DNA of 64,000 nt, from contig CANEUH010000015.1 in the NCBI GenBank assembly GCA_947441615.1, positions 1-64,000 of the forward strand. Reading direction: 5' to 3'. This stretch comes from Bacteriovoracaceae bacterium (GTDB lineage: Bacteria; Bdellovibrionota; Bacteriovoracia; Bacteriovoracales; Bacteriovoracaceae). Below the pieces are notes generated by a model, which did not search any database, was not told the origin of the DNA, and saw only the letters and a program-made list of their open reading frames with translations. This document shows, piece by piece, positions 17,529 to 27,118 of this stretch. Both the position numbers and the translations under genes were made by a program. Numbering within the stretch: the stretch's first letter is position 1; each line of letters opens with the position of its first letter.

Positions 17529-19115
17529 TTAGTTTCCTTGAGTGTCCAGTTTTTGCCAGCCTGATCTTTGGTACCGATTAGAGATAATCTCAAAAATAGG
17601 TGTAGAGGGTTGGTTCGTAATCTCTGCTTTCATTTGAGCTTTTTCCGCAAACTCCATAACTTCTGCGCCACCACTCTGTTCCGCACTTTTTGACCCGAAT
17701 GTTGGCATCGTAAATTCTGGTTCGTCTGAACCTGATGAAGAATTCCCTCCACCTTTTTTCGAATATCCAGCATCAATTGATTTTGCAAGTTGCTGCCTCA
17801 GTTTCGGTGAGAGTTTACTAAGTCCAGCGCTACTAAAACTTGGCTCTTGAATTTTACTAAGGCTACTTGGTTTAGAAGCCGCTGCCAGTTGAGCTAATTT
17901 TTCAGGCATGTATTGGCTCATCGCTTTTGCCATTTTTTGTTGTTCAGTTGTAAGTGGAGGCGTTTTAATTTTATCTAAACCCTTCATTTTCATTCTTGAA
18001 GCAGTGGCCATCGTCTTTAATGTTGCTCGATCTAATTCACCCTTGTCGTATTCTCCTGTTGCCAAAAGATCAAAGGTTTTGTTCACATCATTCATAAGGT
18101 TATTGTTCATCCCGTACTTTGGGTTGTATCCCTTAAGCCCACTTTTAAGACATGAATTACTTTGCTTACACTTACATTCTTTGTCGTATTTGATTTCTTT
18201 GCCCTCAACAGCAGCACACCCGAGTGCCACTTTAGGGGTATCAAAGTTACCTTTATTGAGAACACAAACTTCCTGGTATTGATCTGGGTAGATAGTTTTG
18301 GAGGTTGATTCGGAGCAAAAGCAAGTAGTCCTTGTCCATGGATTACAATTCTTACCCGCCCATTCCATAGAATCAATAACCTCACCAACTTTCTCAGCAG
18401 CCTTCTTGTGTTTTTCAGATTTAATACCGTAGAGTGTTGCTAACGTCCCAGCACCAGCGAACTTCACCCAAAGCATGGGGTCAGATAAATCAATTCCCGT
18501 GAACATCATAGTTGTATAACAAGCCGTCACGGCACCATATACATAAGCTTGGTACTTCGCCGTTTCTTGTCTCGCCTTATGAGTTTGCTGAAGACTCACG
18601 AGTGCTTGAAGTTGGGCGTCCCCAGGAGTGGTCGTATTATCAGCTTTTTTTTGAAGTGCCTGTTGTAGCATTCCACCGACTGATTCCCAAACCATTGCGG
18701 CCATCATGCAGTAGTCTTTTTTCTTATCTCTCTCTGGCTCGACGGCTTTTCCGTCCACAGGTGGTTTCGCTTTGGCGGCGTCAATCTGCGCCTGGGTTGG
18801 TTTAATGTTTAAGTTGGGGGACATGCCATCACCCGTGAACAGACCAATCATTCCGTAGGCCTTACCAATCATCATTTCAACCGGAAACCCTTCTTCAAGT
18901 TTACAGTCGTCTGCTTTTTCACATCCCTCTTGGTAGACCCGATCCCTTTGACCTTGGTGAACAAATGTTCGCGCATCTTCCATTTGTTGGTCGGTGAGAT
19001 TTGTGGGTGTAGAGAATTGGCTATCGACTCCAGTTGGTTCGGGTGGTTGATCAACCGCCATCGCTAAATTTTGAAATAAAAATAAAACGATAAGGAGCGC
19101 ATTTACTGTTTTCAT
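17529..19115 (-). CDS. Exported Cys-rich protein of unknown function
   Basis: 528 residues with a signal peptide (MKTVNALLIVLFLFQNLAMA). The middle has weakly hydrophobic helices (about 195-235) and then a Cys-rich block (CNPWTRTTCFCSES, then CKCKQSNSC) that suggests disulfides outside the cytoplasm. The C-terminal third is rich in Gln, Ala, Lys and Ser and likely disordered. I recognise no domain. It is transcribed alone, and its stop abuts that of rpiB. Confidence 0.7.
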   Translation of the reverse strand: MKTVNALLIVLFLFQNLAMAVDQPPEPTGVDSQFSTPTNLTDQQMEDARTFVHQGQRDRVYQEGCEKADDCKLEEGFPVEMMIGKAYGMIGLFTGDGMSPNLNIKPTQAQIDAAKAKPPVDGKAVEPERDKKKDYCMMAAMVWESVGGMLQQALQKKADNTTTPGDAQLQALVSLQQTHKARQETAKYQAYVYGAVTACYTTMMFTGIDLSDPMLWVKFAGAGTLATLYGIKSEKHKKAAEKVGEVIDSMEWAGKNCNPWTRTTCFCSESTSKTIYPDQYQEVCVLNKGNFDTPKVALGCAAVEGKEIKYDKECKCKQSNSCLKSGLKGYNPKYGMNNNLMNDVNKTFDLLATGEYDKGELDRATLKTMATASRMKMKGLDKIKTPPLTTEQQKMAKAMSQYMPEKLAQLAAASKPSSLSKIQEPSFSSAGLSKLSPKLRQQLAKSIDAGYSKKGGGNSSSGSDEPEFTMPTFGSKSAEQSGGAEVMEFAEKAQMKAEITNQPSTPIFEIISNRYQRSGWQKLDTQGN

Positions 19116-19303
19116 ATTTTGCCTTGGAATGAGATTAATTTTATCATGCTCTTCCTCTCGTCACAGTGAGTGAAAAAGATGCCCTTTAGAGATGTAAGTG
19201 ATTTCAGTTAGTTGAGCCACATGATCGGTTTCTTTGTCTTCACATTTAGTGCAACAAATATTTATCGTTTGACGGCAATAGGGGGGATAAGTAACTTATA
19301 GGA

Positions 19304-19825
19304 ATGACTGATAAAAAGACTGCAATTCAACACACTCACGACAACGATTTGACTCACTCAATGGTCCACTATCTTCTGGCCATCCATAAGCTAAAAGAGA
19401 GTAAGGGGTATGCCCGAGTAACTGATATTGCCCATGAAATGGGACTCACTAAGGGTTCAGTTTCTACAGCTCTTACGAATTTAAAAAAGAGAGACCTCGT
19501 CCTTGAAGATGAAAGTAAGTTTCTCTCTCTTTCACCTTCTGGTCACGAAGCGGTTCACGGTATTCTTTCTTCAAGAACTCTTTTGTTTTACTTCCTAAAG
19601 GATATTATCGGCGTGGATGAAGACGTTGCTCACAAAGACTCCTGCCTTATGGAGCATCTCATGAGTCATGAAACACGTGAGAAATTTTTTAATTTTATGA
19701 AATCGTTAACGAACGATGATCATAAAAAAAATACTTACTCTACATCTTTTGATTTTTCTAAATTCGAGCATCAGCATGACTTCGAGGAGATTCAAAAGGG
19801 TGACACTTATTTAAAATCTGAATGA
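19304..19825 (+). CDS. DtxR/MntR-type metal-dependent transcriptional regulator
   Basis: 173 residues. An N-terminal winged helix (HYLLAIHKLKESKGYARVTDIAHEMGLTKGSVSTALTNLKKRDLVLEDESKFLSLSPSGHEAV) is followed by the dimerisation and metal region with RTLLFYFLKDIIGVDEDVAHKDSCLMEHLMSHET. The DSCLMEH box supplies metal ligands in this family. The C-terminal SH3-like domain is absent, as in MntR. Likely metal is Mn or Fe. The feoAB operon is 7 kb away and could be a target, but this is inference. It overlaps the next gene by four bases. Confidence 0.87.
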   Translation: MTDKKTAIQHTHDNDLTHSMVHYLLAIHKLKESKGYARVTDIAHEMGLTKGSVSTALTNLKKRDLVLEDESKFLSLSPSGHEAVHGILSSRTLLFYFLKDIIGVDEDVAHKDSCLMEHLMSHETREKFFNFMKSLTNDDHKKNTYSTSFDFSKFEHQHDFEEIQKGDTYLKSE

Positions 19826-21036
19826 AAATTCTTGAACACCTCCGCCACGATCCTCGCTATAAGGGGCATCTGTGGTTTTTTCTTCTGTCCTATTTTTTTG
19901 TTCTCTTTAACTATCCACTCGTTCGAGCTGCAGCTACCACCATGTTCTTTGAGGAATTTGGAGCGAAGTCTTCTCCTGTGGCCTGGGTCTTAACAGTCGT
20001 CGTTCTTTCAATCACTATTTTTATCTCCAATGCTTTTCAAGCAAGGCATTCTGTTCAGAAAGTCTTTCTTTGGGTTTCATTTTTTTCCACAGTCATCTTT
20101 GGATTAAGCACCCTCGGTTTTCAATATAAAATTAAATATGCCACTTACTTTTCTTTCATTTGGAAAGAGATTTGTATTGTCCTACAGGTTCATTTAGTCC
20201 TGGCGTACGCGAATAACTTTTTTAGAAAAGAAGATTTCAAATCAATCATAGGTCCTGTTGGAGCGATTGGGAGTATTGGTGGAATCTTGGGTGGTATGCT
20301 TACGACCTATCTCGCGAAGCAGTTCGGAACTGTTTTTGTTTCATGGTTCTCTCTTGCCTTTGTTTTTATCCCAGCACTTTTTTTTATCCGCACAGCGGTT
20401 TTAAAATTTGAGGGTCAAAAAACTGAAGATTCACCTTTGGCCACACTCAATACCCCAACCATCCGCCAATATGTCTTTCATATTGCTCTTGTTGTGATGC
20501 TCTCCCAATTTATTATTAATATCGCTGATTTTAATTTTAATTTGGCGTTTGAAAGTTCGATTTCGTCCTCGAGTGACAGAACTTCCTATCTTGGGACGGT
20601 TTACACTTGGACAAATCTTATAAGCCTAGTCTTACAATTTGTAATGCTTCCATTCTTGCTCCCGAGAATTTCTGAGCGATCTCTTCATTTATTTATCCCG
20701 ATTTCCTATTTGATTTGTTTGGGGCTTCTTCTCTTTGTTGGAAATCATTTCCTCCTCCCTGTTGCGATGTTCTATATTTATCTTAAGGCGTCTGATTACT
20801 CACTTTTTAGTGCGGGCAAAGAACTTCTCTATCAAGTGATGCGGCCAGAGCAAAAGTATGGTGCTAAATATCTTACTGACATGCTCGTCTATAGGCTTTC
20901 AAAGGCGTTGATTGCTGCGGTCTTGATTTATATTCAATCCTCTTCCATCCTTAATATGATGATGACGGCATTTCTGATTCTTTGGTTATTCCTCGTCATT
21001 AGAATTTTCATTCTTCATAGAAAAATTTTTAACTGA
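19822..21036 (+). CDS. NTT (ATP/ADP translocase)-like membrane transporter
   Basis: 404 residues with about 12 hydrophobic helices. The first helix region FFVLFNYPLVRAAATTMFFEEFGAKSSPVAW resembles the start of NTT-family nucleotide transporters (FNY..LR..KDAL....GA...P). WKEICIVLQVHLVLAYANNFFRKEDFKSIIGPVGAIGSIGGILGG resembles the helix 4-5 region. It could instead be a general MFS carrier. It is translationally coupled to the DtxR-type regulator, so the substrate may be linked to metals or starvation. The family call is moderate. Confidence 0.6.
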   Translation: MKILEHLRHDPRYKGHLWFFLLSYFFVLFNYPLVRAAATTMFFEEFGAKSSPVAWVLTVVVLSITIFISNAFQARHSVQKVFLWVSFFSTVIFGLSTLGFQYKIKYATYFSFIWKEICIVLQVHLVLAYANNFFRKEDFKSIIGPVGAIGSIGGILGGMLTTYLAKQFGTVFVSWFSLAFVFIPALFFIRTAVLKFEGQKTEDSPLATLNTPTIRQYVFHIALVVMLSQFIINIADFNFNLAFESSISSSSDRTSYLGTVYTWTNLISLVLQFVMLPFLLPRISERSLHLFIPISYLICLGLLLFVGNHFLLPVAMFYIYLKASDYSLFSAGKELLYQVMRPEQKYGAKYLTDMLVYRLSKALIAAVLIYIQSSSILNMMMTAFLILWLFLVIRIFILHRKIFN

Positions 21037-21042
21037 GGTTAT

Positions 21043-23073
21043 ATGCAAAATCCACTTTTAGAAAAACCCACGGCTCCACATGGGGCGTATCCATTTAATA
21101 AAATCCTTCCTGAGCATTTTATTCCTGCCTTAAATGCGGCGATAGAGAGTTCAAAAAGGAAGTTAGAAGAATATAAAAAAGATGCTCATACTCACTTTCA
21201 TCACGTCATCGTAGAAAAAAACGATATCACAGAACAAGTTGATTATATCGCTGGTATTTTTTATAACCTACATTCTGCTGAATGCTCAGAGGAACTAGAA
21301 AAGATTTCTCCTGAAGTTTCTGAAATCCTCACTCGATTTGGAAATGACATCTCTTTGGATCCTGTTATCTTCGCTAAAATTAAATCATGTTATGAAAATC
21401 GATTTGATCAAAGTCTTACAAAAGAAGAGCTTATGATCATTGAGAAAACCTACAAATCTTTCGTAAGAAATGGCGCCCTTTTAGCGGAGAGTGAAAAAGA
21501 GAGAATGCGCGTTCTTGATGAAAAACTAGCAAAACTCACTCTTACCTTTTCTCAAAATGTTTTGAAAGCCACGAATGATTATTTAATAGAAATTAAAGAT
21601 AAAGCTGATCTCGTGGGGCTTCCGGATGGCATTATTGAAGCAGCAGCAGAGCTTGCGGAAAAAAAGGGGAAGACGGGTAGTTGGTGCTTTAGTCTAGACG
21701 TCCCAAGTATGCTCCCATTCATGACTTACTCGAAAAAAAGAGACTTACGAAAGGAGCTCTTCTTAGCGAACTCTTCAAAAACGTTTAACACCAAATATGA
21801 CAATCAAGAAACGTTAAAAGAGATACTAGCTCTTAGAACAGAAAGAGCGAAGCTTTTGGGGTACAACACCCATGCTGACTATGTTCTTGAAGAAAGAATG
21901 GCCATGTCGCCTAAAAAAGTGATGGATTTCTTAGATGAACTTCTCCTTAAAGCAAAACCCCATGCGATTAAAGATATTGATAGGCTTAAGAGTCTTGCTA
22001 AAGAACTTGATGGAATCACTGATCTCCAATCATTTGATACAGCTTACTATTCAGAGGAATTAAAAAAACGTGAACTGAGTATGGATGATGAAATGCTCCG
22101 TCCATTTTTTAAATTAGAGAATGTCGTTAATGGTATTTTTGAAGTGGCCTCTCGCCTTTATGGATTAAAATTTAATGAAGTCTCTAATATTCCTAAATAC
22201 CACGATGATGTACGAACATTTGAAGTCTATGATGAAAAGACTAAAAGTTTTGTAGGTCTTTTTTACACAGACTTTTTTCCTCGTGCCACGAAAAGAGGTG
22301 GGGCATGGATGTCTGGAATTAAAGAGCAAGGCATGTATCAGGGCCAAATTGAAAGACCCCATATTATGATTGTTTGTAATTTCACTAAGCCTACAAAGAC
22401 GAAACCCTCACTTTTAACTCTAGATGAAGTTCTGACTCTTTATCATGAATTCGGACATGCTCTCCATGGGTTATTGTCAAAAGTAAAATACAGAGACCTC
22501 TCAGGAACAAATGTTTTTTGGGACTTTGTGGAGCTCCCTTCACAAATTATGGAAAACTGGGTGCTTGAAAAAGAGTGCCTGGATCTTTTTGCTGTTCATT
22601 ATGAAACAGGTGAAAAAATTCCAGAAGAATTGGTTCAAAAGATTAAAGCGAGTGGGAAATTTCTTGAAGGTCTAGCGACCATGAGGCAACTTTCATTTGC
22701 TTTTTTAGATATGGCCTACCATTCGGCAAATCCAGAAACCATTAAGGATGTTGGAGAGTTTGAAACCAGGACCATAGATAAGACCACTCTTCTCCCAAAG
22801 CTTCCTGGAACAAGTATTTCCACTTCATTTTCTCATATCTTTGCTGGTGGCTACTCTGCTGGGTATTACTCCTATAAGTGGGCCGAGGTTCTGGATGCTG
22901 ATGCTTTTGAGTTCTTTCAAAACTCAGGAATCTTTAACCAAGAGGTTGCTAATAAATTTCGGGAGTTTATCTTAGAGAAGGGGGGGACTGAGCACCCCAT
23001 GGAGCTCTATAAACAATTCCGAGGCCAAGAACCTGATGTTTCAGCACTTCTTAGGAGAGCAGGACTTCATTAG
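21043..23073 (+). CDS. M3-family oligopeptidase (Dcp/OpdA type)
   Basis: 676 residues, cytosolic zinc peptidase that degrades short peptides. HEFGH at about residues 468-472, with the third ligand Glu in the following DFVELPSQIMENW. The LSGTNVFWDFVELPSQ segment lies between the Dcp and oligopeptidase A patterns. The C-terminal SHIFAGGYSAGYYSYKWAEVLDADAFEFF is characteristic of the family. Length matches (about 680). It follows the transporter gene by six bases. With the oligopeptide importer at 49762-55052 it would handle imported peptides. Confidence 0.93.
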   Translation: MQNPLLEKPTAPHGAYPFNKILPEHFIPALNAAIESSKRKLEEYKKDAHTHFHHVIVEKNDITEQVDYIAGIFYNLHSAECSEELEKISPEVSEILTRFGNDISLDPVIFAKIKSCYENRFDQSLTKEELMIIEKTYKSFVRNGALLAESEKERMRVLDEKLAKLTLTFSQNVLKATNDYLIEIKDKADLVGLPDGIIEAAAELAEKKGKTGSWCFSLDVPSMLPFMTYSKKRDLRKELFLANSSKTFNTKYDNQETLKEILALRTERAKLLGYNTHADYVLEERMAMSPKKVMDFLDELLLKAKPHAIKDIDRLKSLAKELDGITDLQSFDTAYYSEELKKRELSMDDEMLRPFFKLENVVNGIFEVASRLYGLKFNEVSNIPKYHDDVRTFEVYDEKTKSFVGLFYTDFFPRATKRGGAWMSGIKEQGMYQGQIERPHIMIVCNFTKPTKTKPSLLTLDEVLTLYHEFGHALHGLLSKVKYRDLSGTNVFWDFVELPSQIMENWVLEKECLDLFAVHYETGEKIPEELVQKIKASGKFLEGLATMRQLSFAFLDMAYHSANPETIKDVGEFETRTIDKTTLLPKLPGTSISTSFSHIFAGGYSAGYYSYKWAEVLDADAFEFFQNSGIFNQEVANKFREFILEKGGTEHPMELYKQFRGQEPDVSALLRRAGLH

Positions 23074-23082
23074 GTATTTCTA

Positions 23083-25188
23083 ATGGAAATCTTAAGTTTA
23101 CTCCAATGCCACTTAGGTCTAATTTTGTTTAATAGACCCAAAGGTATTGAAGTGACAAATCATAAAGTTAAAACATATTTAGCTGCTCATCAGTGGTTTT
23201 CTAAGAATGCTGAGATTTATCAATCTGATCGCCTTCATTCATTTGAAATCATTTCTAAAAAATGTACAGAGGTTATGGATGTTGAAAGGGTTGGGATTTG
23301 GTTTTTTTCAATGGACCACGAGTCGATTCAGGAAGAGATAACCTTCATCAGAGATGGACAATCAACCCAAGGGGCAATCCTCGAGAGATCTGATTTTCCG
23401 GTTTATTTTAAAAGAATTAAAGAAGAAGGTATCGTTTTAACAAGAGACACATTCAAGGAGCCCTTTTCATCAAGTGCTCTCGAGGATTATATGACCTCTC
23501 GAGGAGTTCATGCGATTCTTGATGTCCCCATCTTTTCTGACGGGGCTTTAATTGGAATCGTCTCAATTGAAAAGCAGGGCATTCCTCGTGATTGGGATGA
23601 GCCTGATATATGTTTTGCAACGGTTTTTTCAGATTTCATTGCTAGAATTATTGAAGCAGAAAAAAGACATTCATTCGAAGCGACACTTCAAAATAAAATT
23701 GAAAATCTTCAAGATCATCTTAGAAAGAAAATAGAAAAACTTACTGAGTCCAATCTGAGTCTTGATTTTGCCTTAGATTCGGCTCAAATCGGTAAATGGG
23801 ACTGGGATGTTAAAACGAATTCATTAAAACTTAGCGGTTCTTGGTTTACAAAACTAGGTTTTTACATTGATGAACGTCCTTCAACGTTTGAGACCTTTAA
23901 AAGTGTATTACATCCAGAAGATATGGAGCGAGTTCTTAAAGAGATAGAGGAAAACGTCAGCGGAAATAAATTAATATTTGAGAGCCGATATCGAATGATG
24001 ACAAAAAATGGGGATGTTCAATGGTGCCTTGATAGAGGGATGGTTATTGCTAGGGATGAAGATGGTAAACCAACCAAGATGATTGGACTTAATGTCGATA
24101 TTACCCCACTCATGAAATATGAGGAAGCGGTCGTACAATCAGAAAAACAATTAAAGTCCATGATTAGTTCACTCCCAACAGCGGTGGCGATGTTTGATAA
24201 GGATTTAAATTACCTCGCTTTTAGTTCAAAGTGGCATAAAGAGTGGAGTTCATTTACTCAAGCTGAGGAAGGAAGGTCCGTTAAAAATTTAATCCAAGAG
24301 AAATGGATTGCTACGATGGATAGAGTTCTTAAAGGTGAAAATGTTGGCCAAGAGGAAGAGCTAGTTGAAGTTGGCGACGGGAAACAATTTTGGATAAGAT
24401 GGGCCATGAGACCTTGGGTTGATGCGAGAGGTGATATTGGCGGAATAATATTTTTGGCCGAAGATATTTCGAAAAGAAAAGAAGCTGAAATGTATCTCAC
24501 ACAATCTTCTAAACTATCTGCCTTAGGTGAAATGGCGGGAGGAATTGCCCATGAAATTAATAACCCTTTGAGTATTATAAAGGGCTATGTTGATCTTTTA
24601 AAACGTCATAACGTAAGGAAGACTCTCAGTCCTCAGACTCTAGATCAGTACATCGGAAAAATTGATCAAACAGTTTCGAGAATTTCAAAAATTGTTTCTG
24701 GCATGAAAAAATTCTCCAGAGAGACATCTCAGGATGAGAAAGTTAATTACAGCATAACGAAAATCATTGAAGAGACCCTAGATATTTGCCAGGAGAAAAT
24801 TAATAATCACGGGACCATTATTAATATTGAATACCCCAAACATGCGATAGAAGTCCTTTGCCGTCCTGTAGAAATTTCCCAAGTTCTTTTAAACCTCATC
24901 AATAATTCTTTTCAGGCGATAAGTCCTACAGAATATTCATGGATTAAAATTACCTTTCATGAGAACGATGAGTCGGTTTCCATTAAGATCGTTGACAGTG
25001 GTAAGTCTATCTCCTCAGATATTAAGAATAAGCTCTTTCAGCCTTTTTTCACGACGAAAGAAATTGGAGTGGGGACTGGGTTGGGCTTAAGTATTTCGAG
25101 AGGTATTATCGAAGAACATGGTGGGAAGTTGTATTTTAAAGAAGGTGAGCCCAGTACCACATTTATAGTTGAACTTCCAAAAGTGTGA
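23083..25188 (+). CDS. GAF-PAS-PAS sensor histidine kinase
   Basis: 701 residues without transmembrane helices, so a cytosolic sensor. GAF domain about 45-190, a short coiled coil to about 225, PAS/PAC domain about 228-345 (WDWDVKTNSL...MIGLNVDI), second PAS about 350-470, HisKA with phospho-acceptor His near 490 (GEMAGGIAHEINNPLSI), then HATPase with NLINNSFQAI (N box), VDSGKSIS (D box) and GVGTGLGLSISRGII (G box). No response regulator lies beside it, so its partner is elsewhere. It follows the M3 peptidase by 9 bases. Confidence 0.93.
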   Translation: MEILSLLQCHLGLILFNRPKGIEVTNHKVKTYLAAHQWFSKNAEIYQSDRLHSFEIISKKCTEVMDVERVGIWFFSMDHESIQEEITFIRDGQSTQGAILERSDFPVYFKRIKEEGIVLTRDTFKEPFSSSALEDYMTSRGVHAILDVPIFSDGALIGIVSIEKQGIPRDWDEPDICFATVFSDFIARIIEAEKRHSFEATLQNKIENLQDHLRKKIEKLTESNLSLDFALDSAQIGKWDWDVKTNSLKLSGSWFTKLGFYIDERPSTFETFKSVLHPEDMERVLKEIEENVSGNKLIFESRYRMMTKNGDVQWCLDRGMVIARDEDGKPTKMIGLNVDITPLMKYEEAVVQSEKQLKSMISSLPTAVAMFDKDLNYLAFSSKWHKEWSSFTQAEEGRSVKNLIQEKWIATMDRVLKGENVGQEEELVEVGDGKQFWIRWAMRPWVDARGDIGGIIFLAEDISKRKEAEMYLTQSSKLSALGEMAGGIAHEINNPLSIIKGYVDLLKRHNVRKTLSPQTLDQYIGKIDQTVSRISKIVSGMKKFSRETSQDEKVNYSITKIIEETLDICQEKINNHGTIINIEYPKHAIEVLCRPVEISQVLLNLINNSFQAISPTEYSWIKITFHENDESVSIKIVDSGKSISSDIKNKLFQPFFTTKEIGVGTGLGLSISRGIIEEHGGKLYFKEGEPSTTFIVELPKV

Positions 25189-25213
25189 GGGCCAAAAGTT
25201 TTCATTTTGACCC
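25189..25213. terminator. Weak hairpin between convergent genes
   Basis: GGGCCAAAA and TTTTGACCC can pair with one mismatch across a short loop in the 35-base gap between the kinase and nucleotidase stops. It could serve either strand. Weak evidence. Confidence 0.3.
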
Positions 25214-25223
25214 CCGGAATGTT

Positions 25224-26756
25224 TTATTCAAACTTGATGTAACTTCTTTCCATGTAATCTTTCGCTTTAAGATTTTTCTTCTTTAGGATATAGGATTTCA
25301 AAATATCTGCATCGATGTAGCCGTATTTTCTAAAATTCACGATTGGGTAGTTGTCTCCACCTTTTGCGATAAAATCTGGAAGAGCTATAAGATATTTTCT
25401 CTTCGATTCAATTTCTTTTCCATTGAGAGACAAGGACTTAATCTTTTTACTCCCTTTATCAATAATGATCTCAGCTCCAGACATTTGAGGGAAGCTTCCA
25501 GACCCCGGAAGAAGAGTGGACGTAATGGCCTCGAGATAATTTTTTAGCTCCTCGCCAGTTAATTCAGCTGTCACGATCTCTCCTCCAAAAGGAAGAACCA
25601 TAAGGATGGTTTCAATCGTAATAACACCTGGATAGATTGAATCCCTGATACCACCAGAGTTCGTAATCGCAAAGTCAGCTTTAAATTTTTCTTTGTAGGC
25701 CTTTGTAATGAGATTTCCTAGGTTCGTCTCTTTTGTACGTACAACATCTCTTCGGCCCATGAGTTCTTGGTCTGTGAAACCTACTTTTTGCGACAGAGAT
25801 TTATCTCCTTTTTCTTTAAAAGGCTTTAGCATCGCCTCGATTTTCTGATCAGGTTTAATTCTGGTTTTCTCTTCCTTTAAATTCACAGGAATTAATTTGT
25901 AATCTCGTAGGATAACTTTTTTATTAACCACTTCTAAATCAATTCGACCTACATATTTTCCCCACTCATAGGCCTGAACGATAATGGTTCCGTTTTGTAT
26001 ATCTGGTTTAAAAAGTGGTTTTTGAGTGTGTCCACCTACGATGATATCAATGCCTTTTGCCTGACGAGCAATCGTTACATCACCAGGAGCATCGGCACCA
26101 TTCTTTTCATCAGGATAGTGACCAGTGTGTGTCAGGGCAATTAAGATATCACTTTGTGGTCTTAGGACTGGAACAATCGCCTTTGCCTCTTCAACTGCTG
26201 GCCTAAAATAAAGTCCCTTTGAATTATCTGGATTTGATTTCTTAGCTGTATCTTCTGTCGTTAGACCGAAGATCGTTACATTAAGACCATTTACTTTTTT
26301 TGTAACGTGGGAAGGAAACAAGCGTCCGGTTTTTTTGTCATAAATATTTGCCGATATAAATGGAAAATTCGCCCAGTCTTTCTGTTGTTTAAAGAGAACT
26401 TTAAGTGGATTGTCGAATTCATGATTCCCTAATGCCATCGCATCGTAACCCAGGGCCGACATTCCTCTAAAATCTGGTTCTGCGTTTAATAGATCTGACT
26501 GTGGAACCCCAGTGTTAACATCTCCCGCATCAAGAAGAAGTACTTCTCCGCCGTTCTTTTTAACTTCTTGACGGATTTGCGCAATGAGAGTTGCTCTGGC
26601 GGCAAGACCATACTCACCCTCTTTATTTGACCAAAACCGCCCGTGGTGGTCATTGGTGTGAAGGATCGTCAGTTTTATTCCTTGAGATTTAGGTCCAACT
26701 GGTCCTTGTGAACAAGATACAACAAGTGCAAGTAATGCAAATAAAATTGACTTCAT
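25224..26756 (-). CDS. 5'-nucleotidase/metallophosphatase lipoprotein (UshA family)
   Basis: 510 residues. Signal peptide with lipobox VVSC (residues about 12-15), so a surface or periplasmic lipoprotein. The calcineurin-like metallophosphatase domain shows ILHTNDHHGRF, LLDAGDVNTG, ALGNHEFDN and IIVGGHTQKP. The 5'-nucleotidase C-terminal domain follows (about 320-490) with ITNSGGIRD and LPFGGEIV. It releases nucleosides and phosphate from external nucleotides. Divergent from feoAB across 116 bases. Confidence 0.93.
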   Translation of the reverse strand: MKSILFALLALVVSCSQGPVGPKSQGIKLTILHTNDHHGRFWSNKEGEYGLAARATLIAQIRQEVKKNGGEVLLLDAGDVNTGVPQSDLLNAEPDFRGMSALGYDAMALGNHEFDNPLKVLFKQQKDWANFPFISANIYDKKTGRLFPSHVTKKVNGLNVTIFGLTTEDTAKKSNPDNSKGLYFRPAVEEAKAIVPVLRPQSDILIALTHTGHYPDEKNGADAPGDVTIARQAKGIDIIVGGHTQKPLFKPDIQNGTIIVQAYEWGKYVGRIDLEVVNKKVILRDYKLIPVNLKEEKTRIKPDQKIEAMLKPFKEKGDKSLSQKVGFTDQELMGRRDVVRTKETNLGNLITKAYKEKFKADFAITNSGGIRDSIYPGVITIETILMVLPFGGEIVTAELTGEELKNYLEAITSTLLPGSGSFPQMSGAEIIIDKGSKKIKSLSLNGKEIESKRKYLIALPDFIAKGGDNYPIVNFRKYGYIDADILKSYILKKKNLKAKDYMERSYIKFE

Positions 26757-26798
26757 AAATCCTCCGAGTGATCAATTTGTATCGGAATGTCAGAGGCT

Positions 26799-26848
26799 TG
26801 GCCAGAAAGTTAGAGGTCCAGAATTGTTAAGATTTCGTGGCCAGAAAG
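26799..26848. promoter_or_regulatory. Repeated 11-mer in the nucleotidase/feoAB divergent region
   Basis: TGGCCAGAAAG occurs at 26799-26809 and again at 26838-26848, 39 bases apart start to start, close to four helical turns. The second copy ends just before GGAAGGAG upstream of feoA. The TGGCCA core is itself a palindrome. It could be an operator for an iron or nucleotide regulator, but no protein can be assigned. It is not a recognisable Fur box. Confidence 0.4.
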
Positions 26849-26872
26849 GAAGGAGTTTGATATACCAAACGG

Positions 26873-27118
26873 ATGACAGTTAAAGAGGCCCCCATCAATA
26901 CAAAACTCATTGTGCGTTCTTTTCATAAGGATGACATGAGAGAGTTGTCTGATATTGAATCCAGACTCATGCATTTGGGATTTATGCATGGAGAAAATAT
27001 TCGGATCACAAGACGAGCACCTTTTTCACTTGGTCCACTCTTAATCGAAGTACGGGGGCGCTCCGTTGCCTTGACTCCCGATGAAGCGAGTTTGATTTCA
27101 GTTGAGGTTTCTAGATGA
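26873..27118 (+). CDS. feoA: Ferrous iron transport protein A
   Basis: 81 residues, SH3-like FeoA domain: ESRLMHLGFMHGENIRITRRAPFSLGPLLIEVRGRSVALTPDEASLISVE, which matches the family over its whole length. It acts in the cytosol as a regulator of the FeoB transporter. The nearest Shine-Dalgarno (GGAAGGAG) is 17 bases upstream, and an in-frame stop at 26858 excludes longer starts. It overlaps feoB by four bases. Confidence 0.93.
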   Translation: MTVKEAPINTKLIVRSFHKDDMRELSDIESRLMHLGFMHGENIRITRRAPFSLGPLLIEVRGRSVALTPDEASLISVEVSR

